A stretch of DNA of 64,000 nucleotides from Paratinospora sagittata (lineage: Eukaryota > Streptophyta > Magnoliopsida > Ranunculales > Menispermaceae), in NCBI GenBank assembly GCA_035771175.1, contig CM069600.1, forward strand, positions 2,323,501 to 2,387,500, read 5' to 3'. Below the pieces are notes generated by a model. That model made no database searches. It had not been told where the DNA came from and saw nothing but the letters and a program-made list of their open reading frames with translations. Positions 1-10,799 of this stretch are shown here, piece by piece. The translations under genes and the position numbers were made by a program. Position 1 is the stretch's first letter; each line of letters begins with the position of its first letter.

Positions 1-284
1 TTTTGTTCTCCATTGGGAAATATTATCTAAGAGGGGAACTGATAAAAGATCTTCGTTTCCCTTCTTTTTTGTGGTAAGCCCCTGATCCTACAATTATTTT
101 ACTAGCTTTCTACTTAATACCTTTATCTCTATAAGAAACAAGAAAATTGTAAGGAAATGGTCACAAAGTTGCAGCAAATGTATTTTATCTACTCATTGTC
201 TAATTCAATTTCAATTTTGAATTAATGGTGTAAAAAGAAGCCACTTCTGGGAAGAGTGATAAACTTTCAAGATCTACCACTTGC

Positions 285-1422
285 CTGTAACGAGCAGGAT
301 CCCTTTGCTGTAGAACTGTTACTGGATTTCTAGTAACAGTCTGAGCATTCTGTATTCTGAGCAATGTTACAGGTAGGTTTTGAACCTCTTGCTTGCAAAC
401 ATCACATGTCCTGTTGCCCTTTATGCTAAACCATTTTACTGCACAATCTCGGTGAGCAAGTGCAAGTTCACCTTTGCAGCTACACTCCATTTTAAGTGTC
501 TCACCTCCTTCCCCAAGTTCAACCATACAAATTCTGCACACTGCATCTTCTTCTGGAATATCTTCACCGGTATCTTTGGTTGCTGAATAAATGTCATAAG
601 AAGACTTAGCTATCAAAAGCAACATGGCATTATTATCCATATGAAAAGAAAAAAAATTCAATTTTGCTGAAATGAATTATATTATAGAAGTCTTAATTTT
701 CACAAGAGAGTTGTAAGTGTTGCAACAGCTATGGCAACAGGAATCAATATCAATAACAAGAATTTGGAGAACGGGTTGAGGAAATATTTCAGCCAGGACT
801 GGCTGTGACACAGTGGCAAGCATGAACATTTCGACATTGAATTTCAAACAGTCACTGGTAAGTGCTATGCATTAGAAGACATGGAGAACGAGTAGGAAGA
901 GTAAATGAGATTTCGGTTTACAATGGGCATTGTTTTTATTGAATTTGTGAGACTAACCTCATTTCTGGAAAGTACCAGTGTTCCACAGACGATCTAGCAT
1001 TTGAGGTCAGGTTTCCGAGAATCACAGTCCAGACTAGGGATGAAATCGGATCAGGTTTGGACCGAATTTGGACCCGACCTGACATTGTCGGGTGAAGTAA
1101 ATACTTCACCCGAATCCGACCTGACAAATATACTACCCAACCCGACCGACCTATTGACCGGGCGGGTCGGGTCGGGTGGTTGGGTTGGACAAACCCCAAA
1201 AATATTTTAATATTTAAATAAGTAAATAAAAAAGTATAGGAAAAAAATTAAATGAAAATGAGAAATAAAAGACCAATAAAAAAAATCAAAGAGACTAAGA
1301 TAAAACAAAAAGAAACATTAAAACAAAAATAATAAAGAAAAAAGTAAAACCAGAAAAAAGAAAACTAAATAAAACAAAAAAAGAAAAATACAAAGCAAAA
1401 AAAAAAAAAAGTACACACACAC

Positions 1423-1463
<41 letters not shown>

Positions 1464-4400
1464 ATTATTTTTGGAGAAGCCTCAATGCAATAATGCAAAG
1501 GCTTCCCCTTAGAAGGCCTCCTGCTTTTGCTAGAGGCCCTCTTGTGAGATGAGTTAATAAGGGAGGGGGGTTTGGGGTTTTATAGGGTGGAACTCCCCCC
1601 ACCTTTCCCACCCCAGAGATGTGGGACTCAAGGTTGGGGGAATTCCCTCTTATAAAACCCCAACCCCCCCTCCCCCTACACTACTTTCTAAGCTCACTTT
1701 CTTTTTGAATAGTGTCACCCTATAATGGGTTGGGGAGATTTCCCTCACTCCCTTCTAAACTCATGTTCCATGTTTGTTGGATACATAGGGCTATTCAAAT
1801 TATTTGACAAATTTTAATGAGAGCACAAAAGTGACTATCCAATTGCATCTCCATATTTAAATTCATATAATATTTCAAGTATGGTGCAATGTATTAGTTT
1901 TGACTAATGTCACAATAATATAATTAAAGTTGGGTATAACATTTGGGTTAAAATTAGTCTATTCTTATAAAATATTAGTCCATAATTGCATTTCACATAA
2001 TCTTTCAAGTGACCATTATGACATTAATTAGTTTTGACTCATATCTCAATAATATAATTAAAGTTGGGTATGATAATTTGTCAAAATTAGTCTAAAAAAA
2101 TGGCTTAGTACTATTTATTTCTATAACAATCTTGATAATTTACAAGGCAAGGTTTGATTATGAATGTATAAAAAGCAACATATATTAGATACATGTAATA
2201 ATATTGTTGATAATATAATTTTCATAATTAAAAGTAATTTCTAAAAATATAGAATCTAACTTTTATGTATATATGCTAGTATGATATAATCATAAAGGTA
2301 TAATTAGAGATAATATAATAATTTCAAATGTGAACATTTTCAATGATATAATAATTAAGAGATGAAAAATAAGATGAATTTATGGGTAATAAGCTCCCCA
2401 TCAGCAATGGAGGATTTATTTTCATGTTTGGATTCAAATCCTATCAAGTAATATATTAATGTAACAGTGTTTTAATTCATTACCTAATTTTTAGAGTTAT
2501 ATAATTGGTAATAGGGAAAAATGAAAATAATTTATGAGAATACTTGAATCTAACTTTTAATGTAATATCATCTCAATGATGTATGCATTTCTTCTTTTTT
2601 ATTTAGTTTGAATTTTATTTTTAATTGGTTTATAATAAAGTGCTTGTGATTGACTGTTCAATATTTAAGTAAACTTCTTTGATAAATAACTAAATATAAG
2701 TGCTAAACCAAATATTCTCCCCTTATAATTAAATACATTATTAATAAAGTAATTAATAATCAATGTTTTTAAACTACAAAATTATATAAATGCATTTTCT
2801 TAGGAAAATTACAAATATTACCCATCTTATAATTGGATGCATCACCCCATGTTATAATAATTTAATATTTTCTCAAATGCACCAATTATGGTTTATATTT
2901 AATAGGAATAAATAACAAATTACACTATATATGATGTATAATGTATTTTAGAATGTTTTTTATTTTAGTTTCTTTTTTAGGGAAGTTTTTTTTTATATAT
3001 ATTTAATTTTTAGTGGTAGTTCTAGATAGTTTTTAAAATTCGTTTTTATTATTTAAGTGTATTAAAAAGTGTTTAGAAGTGTCTAAATAGAGTTCTAATA
3101 GGATTAGGAAGTTGCTTTTATGTTATAGATGTGTTAGGAAACTTATTTTTAGGTGTTTAGGTAGTTTAGAAATTGTTTTAGGGGAGTTATCTATATAAGG
3201 AGCTCCAATTACGAATTTTAATAGATGAAGATCATTTTTTTTTCTCTTTTGGATATTTTATTCAATAGAATATATATTTGGTTATTTTTTAGTATTTTCA
3301 TTCTTGCTTCCGCGACGAATATACATCATATGTTATGATAAATGCATATCAAAAAACCTTTATTGTCAATCTATGTATATCATAAACCATAAATTGTAAG
3401 AGTTGGAACTTGGAAGAACTTTTAGTCCAGTATTAGAAAAAGAGAAAGAAATAAGCTACTCCCCCTCTATAAATACATCCTCTTCACTCTCAACTTCACT
3501 CATTCAAAAGCCAAGTCTTCACCCCCAAACCAAGGGTGTTGAATTGGGCATTCTCAAGTAGAAGCCCTCAATGGCAATAACTTTTAATATATATATTATT
3601 AATATATTAATTAAAAAGTCGGATCGGGTCAGGTCTACCAGATTGGGTTTTAATTAAACCCGACCATAAATGGGTTTGGTCAAGTCGGGTTGCTTACACC
3701 CCTAGTCCAGACTCGTGCCCCTGATATGATGATGCGGAAATCTTACACTTGGGCTATTTGTTAGTTTTGAGGCGTCAAAGTTGTTTATGATGAAGGAATT
3801 ATGGATTTTGATTGTTGAGCTTTGTTAAGGTCTTAAGGAAGCTCAACAACTCGCTCTCAACTCAATTAAAATTAAAGAAGCTCAACAGTTGAGCCAAAAG
3901 TCAAGGAAAAATTGTTCAAAAGGACAGCTCTAAGAAGGGTTCTTTTTGTATCTACAACATTTGAAACATTTTAAAATTGTACTTGCAGTAAATATGGCTT
4001 TAAGAAAAATGAATAAATGAAAAGGCTTTAGAAACTAAATAGTATTTCTATTGAGGTTGGCAGTGTTTGGGAAGGTGGAGTTTGTGGTTAACAATATTGT
4101 TTAATAAAATTGTATCAACAAAAAAGAATGTCTAATGATTAAAGGAAAAGTTATATACATACACATATATAAGTACAAATTATAATATATTTAAAATTGT
4201 ACAAGTTATCAAGGTATCAAATTAATGAGTTATAATAGAGTAATTGAAAATTAGAGTAGAGCTGAAACTACATCAACGAAAATCAATTTGGATTTTTATG
4301 TTTGGAGGATCAACTGCGGAAAATATCTACTTACTAAGGAGACAAATAAGGGCGGTCTAGAGAGAAGAAGAAAGACCTTTACACAGTGTTTAGTTATTGA

Positions 4401-7400
4401 GAGAAAACTTATAATGGAGTATCAGAATATATAATATGGTGGGTTTTATGGAACAAATGAGTTACAAATAGGTGCATTAACTTCATAAAGGATATGTATG
4501 ATAAAGTGAGTGATAGCCATAGTACAAACAATAATAGAAGAAACTAGAAAGTTCCCAATTACATCAAGTTTATACCAGGAATAACTGAATCATTATCATT
4601 TTGCACTAGTTATTAATTGACTGAATAGAGGGCCTTGGCAACGGTTTAGGTTGTCTCATTGTGACCTAGAGGTCATGGGTTCAAATCCAGAAATGGCATC
4701 TCCAATAGGAATGCTTCTCACCATGACACTGATGTCACCAATTTCAGCCTAAGATATTACAGAGAAAAGACAACCTTACCAGAATACTTTCATCTATCAA
4801 TGTCAAGATTGGAGTATATATTTCTCACCTAGTGTTCAGTTTTGAATCTGTGTTTTATTACTATTAACAAGATTATAATTCACACCAACCTTCTGAGATG
4901 ACATTTCATGCATAAAAGATAAGCACTCACCACTATTAATAGCTGGAGCATCATTTGGCAAGGCGCTATCAAGCTCTGAAGGGCGAGGTGTTACTGAGAT
5001 GACACGGATCAGAGCCCCTGCAGAATCGGTTCGCCTTAAGCTTTTATTTTTGACATTCACCGGCACTGAAAATGAGCGTTTAATCTGCTTTTGAACTTCT
5101 GGTTTCTGTAAGAAATATATCAAATAGGCATTCAATTTAGTGAAATCTGTTTGATGCCTACAACATGTCAATGCGCTTAACAAGTTACAAAGATTTTGAG
5201 AAAGTAAAATCTTGAAATATATGAGAAACAATGTTCGGATACAAATTCGGGCATCAAGTGCCAAGAGGCTTACAAGCTACAGTCCATTTTTTACAGTGTG
5301 CACCGAAGCCTATCAAAGATGTGCTTCGCAGGCAGTCAGAATCCAAAAATTCAACCATTGATTCCAAGTAGAAAGGAAAACCAACTTATGTGTTTGGGTC
5401 AAATTAAGAAAGAGGACACATTACAGGGTAAAGGCAGCTTTCGCATTCATGTCAATGGAATCAAGTAAGCTTACAAAGTCTCAGCTAGAAGAAACATAAT
5501 AATCAGATTAGGTTGAAAAGACAGAGAAGTCCATACTTTGTCGCTCACTGGCGCCACATCATGCAATCACTGGGATAAAAAAACAGATAACGTGAAACAA
5601 CTGACTGTGACTCATATATAGCATTACTTTGGACTATGGGAGAGAGATATGGCAATAAGTCCAAGTAAGATTTCAAATTATATGATAGGTTACCTAGAAG
5701 GTATTCTGCTCTGCTGGGCCCAGCGCACTAAAAGTTTGCCACATACAGCAGTGGAGAGAGAGAATGCCTTCTTCATAGCCAACAACAAGAGTATTCCTTA
5801 TCAGAAAGGCTATAGTAAAAAAGAAAAATTTGTATACATACTTACCGAGAGATCAGGCTGATTTTCCAGATGCCGGTCTGGTATTGACTCAGAAACCAAG
5901 CTTCCAACTGGTGTAACCGGTAAAGAGTGAATACTTTTTGCTGATGAAGATGAGAAAACCTTTGTCAGAGAATATGACCTTGAAGTAGAAGGTTTGTCCA
6001 CTGGAACAACTGAAAGTGGTGTTTCCGGGACAAGAAGAACTGTCTTCTCACCTTCCTGGGACAAGTTCTTCACTTTAAAACTCCGTTGTGGAAGAAGATT
6101 TTTCATTAGTGGTAAGAGCTTTGCTGAATTTGGTCTTGGGGGCAACGCTGCCTTTGCTGAAGTGGGGCTTTGTACTGAAGAAATATCAATTCTAGTAGAA
6201 CTAGGCACTGGGCTTTCCAGGGACCTTTTGGGTATTTGCAACGTGGAGAGATTCGGCCGCCTTGAATGTTGAACAACGGAGATTTCATCCTTACTCTCAA
6301 TTTCGCTACTTTCCTACAAAACCATCATGCACAGCTCAATCAAATTAATATAAACATGATCATAAAATGCCAAATTATCAAGGACTTAAACAATCATGGA
6401 ATCAAGTGTCAACAAGGACATATCTTAGCATGAAAACAGAATTGAGATTCTTTTAAATACATGTAATTTACTTTTTCAAAAATATTGGTACATTTCCGAG
6501 ATGATGATGATGATGATCGTCAATGCCTACAAATATAAAAAGTTTTGAACAATTTCAATAACTATCTCCTTCTTTAGTAACCAGTCCACACATGTGATGC
6601 GAAACAGTAAATAATTGAAGACTCGGGCTGCAAGAGCCATCAGTGGCTCGTAACATGTCAATTTTATGATGCTTTAGTAGAGGAGGCTTTGATGGATATC
6701 ATTATCAATGATTCTGATTCAGGCTATCAAATATATCTGAAGTGGCTCTCATAATAAGCATGGTTCAAAAATTCTCCGAAATTCGGCGAAATTCCATGAA
6801 TTTTTTCCCTTTTTTTAACCGCCGAAGTGTGAAGTGGATGTAAAATAAAAAACAATTCAAAATTTCCCTAAAATAATTCGATAAAATTCGAAAATTCAAC
6901 AAACTTTGATAAAATTTCTATTTTTCAATTCAAAATTGCAAAAAATCAACAAAATTCGACAGAGAAGTTAAAAAATGTTATTTCATCAATAAAAAAAATA
7001 TCAATAATTATGTATTATTTTCAACTTCATCAACCAACATAGCAATATAAATTTTAAAAAATAATTTAACAAGCTAACAAATTATGTAGTTTATGGATAT
7101 GTTTTACCAAAAATAGAAGAAAAGAAGCAAAAAAATTAAATAAATAAAGTTGAAATAAGATAAAAACTTAATAATAAATTAAAAGAGTTTCCAAAGTCAT
7201 CTTCTTTTAGTTAGCTCTTATAAAACAAGATTAAAAACAATACATTTAAATAATAAACTAATAAATTAAGCATGGTGGAATTCAAACTAGCCAAGTATAT
7301 GGTCGAGAAGCAACCACCACAAAATTAAATATCAAAACAAAAAAAAGAAATTAACACCAAAAGCCAACATTTCAAATTCATCAACCCACTTAACAAGATT

Positions 7401-10400
7401 GATTTTGTTAGGTCATTTATTGGTATTTTTATGTATTAAAATTTAAAAGTGTGTATTTATATTAGTTTTTAGTTATTTAAGCATATATGCAAAAATTCTC
7501 TAAACTTCTCTAAATTAGCGATTTTTTACAAAAATTCTCCATCTCGAATTAAACTTTTCCAAATTAATTCCAATTTTCAAATGACCGAAGTCGAGTCGAA
7601 ATCGAGTTTTCGTTCCTTGATAACAAGCAAACATATGGCATGATTATCGCAGGAAAGTTGCAGAGAGAAGGATTTACGAAATTAAAACTCCAAACAGTAC
7701 CTAGCTGTCCAGAAAATTCCCCTGTTATAGAAAATATTTTTCTTTTTGCTTTAAGAAACAAGAAAGTCTATAAATAAGAAACCACAATAAAAGACCATTG
7801 CCAACAAAAATAACCAAACAGTGTCATTTATGCCACTAACCACCATACCAAGAAAATTCAATCACAACATGTCTTTGAATAAGCATCTCCACAAACCTTG
7901 TTTGATTGCGAAGCATAATAGAGTTTCTATCATAGATAAGTAGTAAGTGATTTTACATCTATTTTAGTATGAGGAGCTGGAAATCAAAGTAAAGCTGGTA
8001 GCCTTTTTTTTTTTTTGGAAGTAAAGCTGGTAACCTGGTAGAACTAAATACTCCCCAAAGATGAAATAAAAACATCATGAGCCATTTTTATTTGCAACAA
8101 CTATAAACATTTTTTACCAAAATCATAAAATTATATAAACCAAGGTCCATAACCATACAATTCACTTCAGCTTAATAAAAAGCAGTTTTCAAATTTTTGT
8201 TCATGTTAAAAACCTTTTAAAATAATGCCCTCCTTAAAAGCAATAGCGACTAGAAGAAGCCCCTATTGGTTCTTAAGAACTTGCTTTTCCATCCCAATTT
8301 TAATTTCAGTGGATTTTCACCCAAACATCCAAGAGTGGAGATCTTTTCATATCCATTTGATATGATTCATTTCTTTCTCTTTGTTTCTGTAACTACGAGT
8401 GGTCATTTAGAAGCACGGGAAGAAAACTTTGCTAGAGACTGGGAGTTGTTTAACGTCTAAGTCCTAAATAGCAATATTATGTTTCTCTCTCTATTCTCTT
8501 TCTTTTTTCAGTAGCGATTGCTTCTATTCCTCGAAGCAAATATACTGCAAAGATGAAAATGTAGAACAGATATTGTTTTTGAAGATGAAGAAATCATGCC
8601 TCTAAATCTTCAACTGGCAGCATATACTCAACGTAATGCTAGCTGGGAATGCATGCTTGCATAAAACATCCTAAAGTTTTGTCATAGAAAATTTCATTTG
8701 TATAAACTTCATTTGTATCTATAAACCATCCAGCAAAAGCACTTCCAATCGACTCCAATAGCTTCCCGCCAGGCTCGGCCCTGGGGCAGGGCCCACAGGG
8801 AGACCGCCCCGGGCCCCCAAATTTTGGGGGCTCATATATCTATCCTACCCATATATCTATGCTATATATAAACATCTATATACAAGAGGCCTAGAGCACC
8901 ATACAGCCCATGATAACTGCATTAAAAGCTTGTTAGTCGCCATTAAAAGCTTGTTAGTCTCCCATGTCCCAAAATCATTTTGTGGCACACCACTCTGTAA
9001 TAAGCACCACTGCATTAAAAGCTTGTTAGTTGAAAATAAGTTGTCATTTATATATAAGTCTTTTTTATTGTTACATGCATCAAGTATAACTTTGAATATA
9101 TATATATATATATAGTGTTTGTACACGTGTGCACATGATTTTCAATAAAAAATAATAATTTTTTATAAGAAAAAATAGATATCTTTTGTCTTTTAATATG
9201 ATCAAAATGACTAAAATCATTCAAAATATGGATAAGGGCAATTAGGAGTAAAACTTAGAACATAGAAGAGTAAATTGAAGAAAAAAATTAAAAAATGCCT
9301 AAAAAGTAATGTGTAAGAAAAAACTGAAAATTAGTTAATTGTCAAATTTACTATTTTAACCCCATTACAATAAAATTAGTTTTTCAAAAATAAAAATAAG
9401 ATAAACTTTTCAAGGGTATTATAGGTAGAAAAAGGTTTCATCGTGGAAAGTTCTCAAGTATTTTTATCATACATAGTATAGAAGCACAAATATATTTTAT
9501 TTATTTATTTTAATATCATTTTTGAACTCTTTTAATTAAATTATTGGGGGCCTATATATATATATAGAGAGAGAGAGTAAACCGGTGCTTTCTTAAACTT
9601 ATTACTATTTGATATTTGTGTAAAATTTGAAATAATTTTCTATTTGTATTGCTTTTAAAATTTTATTGTATTAATTTTGTAACTTTTAATGTATTCACAA
9701 CATTTATAAAAAAAATATTTATTAATATACAAAATGAGCCCATTTTATGTACCGAGCCCCCAAATAGTCAGGACCGCCCTGCTTCTCGCAAAACACTTCT
9801 GCTTCCATCAAGTTCAGAATTATCGAAAGCGAAATTGACATTTTAAAAATTGTTCGAAATTTCTGACCAACCAAATGAATGGACAAGTCATATAAGAAAT
9901 AATAGTGGTTTCATCTAAAACATGAAACAATGTGCCAATTCAACTAGAATTCTTATTTGGAACTGATATGCAAGCCTATATTGTTCTCAATAAACCCTAA
10001 TTCCTACACCAAAGTACCAACAACCCTTTCTCTTCTTTCAGAGATTCCAATATCACCAAATAGATTTAAAAACAGCAAGCTCTGTTAGTAAATTATTAAA
10101 AATAAATAAATATATAAATAAAAAGCTCTGTTACACTCGAATTCCTCAAACAACCAGAAAACATTCAAACATTCAAATTTCATCCTCAAAAGAAATCATA
10201 CATACAAAAGAACCGAAAATGAAAGAAAGAAACAATTTTGATCAACAAGCGAAGAAATCCAGAATCTCAGATAACTCGAGCAGTTTAAAAACCTGTGAAA
10301 TTAATAAACACCAGATTTTCAAGGTGAAAAAAAAAAAAAAAAAAAAAAACCTGAGGATCATCGTCGGTGGAGTCATCGGGTGTGGTGGATTCTTGTACAA

Positions 10401-10464
10401 TGTGCAATTCAGCTACTGAATTATGATTATGATTATGATGATTCTGATGAAGATGATTCTCCAT
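285..10464 (-). CDS. RING-CH (RINGv/MARCH-like) zinc-finger E3 ligase gene, 3' end off window
   Basis: Four coding exons join in frame on the minus strand: 10464-10351 (38 codons from MENHLHQ), 6313-5846, 5105-4931 and 582-285, about 351 codons so far. The N-terminal half is Ser/Pro-rich and low in complexity. Exon 4 carries a C4HC3 RING-CH finger: VCRICM, MECSCKG, the histidine in LAHRDC, then TCDVCKQEV, followed by [10 protein letters not shown]. In this plant family the finger recruits a ubiquitin E2 and is followed by two membrane segments that start near VWQ; no such segment is seen at 1-284, so at least one exon lies left of the window. Exon 4 seems to end at a GC donor (TTACAG|GCAAGT at 285/284). 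Reading through instead would add about 27 residues to a stop at 200-202. Introns hold three hAT-type elements and a SINE. The target protein is unknown. Exon phases all agree, so the model is firm. Confidence 0.88.
1035..3704. mobile_element. Non-autonomous hAT-like element, 2.67 kb, 8-bp TSD
   Basis: The element begins TAGGGATG and ends CACCCCTA. It is flanked by a perfect 8-bp duplication, GTCCAGAC, at 1027-1034 and 3705-3712. Both ends carry clusters of CGGGTCGGGT-like subterminal motifs in opposite orientation, as in plant hAT elements. No transposase reading frame is seen. Inside are a TA microsatellite (1427-1456), a G-rich hairpin (1561-1675) and two similar AT-rich blocks near 1915 and 2047 that share ATAATTAAAGTTGGGTAT. 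It lies in the last visible intron of the RING-CH gene. Confidence 0.8.
1561..1675. repeat. G-rich inverted repeat (hairpin) inside the hAT element
   Basis: Two arms of about 45 bases, 1561-1604 and 1632-1675, are imperfect reverse complements (GGTTTGGGGTTTTATAGGG against CCTCTTATAAAACCCCAACC). They are separated by a short loop around 1605-1631. The arms contain runs of five to seven G or C. Confidence 0.75.
4627..4745 (+). mobile_element. tRNA-derived SINE (degenerate)
   Basis: The stretch carries a box-A-like GGCAACGGTTTAGGTTGTC and a box-B-like GGTCATGGGTTCAAATCC at RNA polymerase III spacing. There is no tRNA acceptor stem, so it is a SINE head and not a tRNA gene. It lies in an intron of the RING-CH gene, opposite to the gene. 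Confidence 0.55.
6759..7619. mobile_element. hAT-like non-autonomous element, 861 bp
   Basis: Ends are CATGGTTCAAAAATTC on the left and, read inward from the right, CAAGGAACGAAAACTC (11 of 16 match). The flanks are ATAATAAG (6751-6758) and ATAACAAG (7620-7627), an 8-bp duplication with one difference. Subterminal AAATTCG and CGAAATT motifs are frequent. There is no coding capacity. It lies in intron 1 of the RING-CH gene. Confidence 0.7.
8770..9781. mobile_element. hAT-like non-autonomous element, 1.01 kb
   Basis: The left end is CAGGCTCGGCCCTG and the right end read inward is CAGGGCGGTCCTGAC. Both ends go on to a GGGGGCTC motif. Flanks are CTTCCCGC (8762-8769) and CTTCTCGC (9782-9789), 7 of 8 identical. 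The motif ATTAAAAGCTTGTTAGT occurs three times near 8921, 8941 and 9013. No transposase is present. It lies in intron 1 of the RING-CH gene. Confidence 0.72.
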
Positions 10465-10580
10465 GGAATCAAACACTGCGAAATTAAGATCGATCTTGAA
10501 GAAAAATTGAGAAAAAAATTGTTCTTTATATTTTGAATTAGGGTTTTGTTTTGATTTGGGGGAATGGGGAATTGAGAGAG

Positions 10581-10590
10581 TTATATAATA
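10581..10590 (-). promoter_or_regulatory. TATA box of the RING-CH gene
   Basis: The minus strand reads TATTATATAA about 120 bases upstream of the RING-CH start codon at 10464. This fits a short leader. The start codon is the first in-frame ATG of exon 1. The position is inferred from spacing only. Confidence 0.45.
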
Positions 10591-10688
10591 GGGATTGAGT
10601 TTGAGATTCGAGAGAAGGAGAAGAGAGGAAAAAGTGAGAACGCGAAGGGAAAGGAGTGGCAGTGGCGTTCGACCTGAAAGTAAAGGGG

Positions 10689-10689
<1 letters not shown>

Positions 10690-10720
<31 letters not shown>
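10690..10720. repeat. 31-bp poly(T) tract upstream of the RING-CH gene
   Basis: An uninterrupted run of 31 T lies about 225 bases upstream of the RING-CH start codon. It reads as poly(A) on the gene strand, a known nucleosome-excluding feature of promoters. Confidence 0.9.
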
Positions 10721-10721
<1 letters not shown>

Positions 10722-10799
10722 GGTTTTTCTTTTTTTGATCTTTTCTTGTTTTGGTTTTATAAAAGGGAATTTTACCCGCCAGCGCCAATTTTTCGGAAA

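Noticed and set aside
3182..3335. Possible solo LTR (TATATAAGGAGCTCC, then TTCAATAGAATATATATTTGG)
   Set aside because: It resembles an LTR 3' end in composition, but no TG...CA ends or target-site copies could be fixed inside the larger hAT element.
10285..10788. 167-codon minus-strand frame over the start of the RING-CH gene
   Set aside because: Only the 38 codons from 10464 to 10351 are coding. The rest is leader, poly(A/T) and intron translated by chance.
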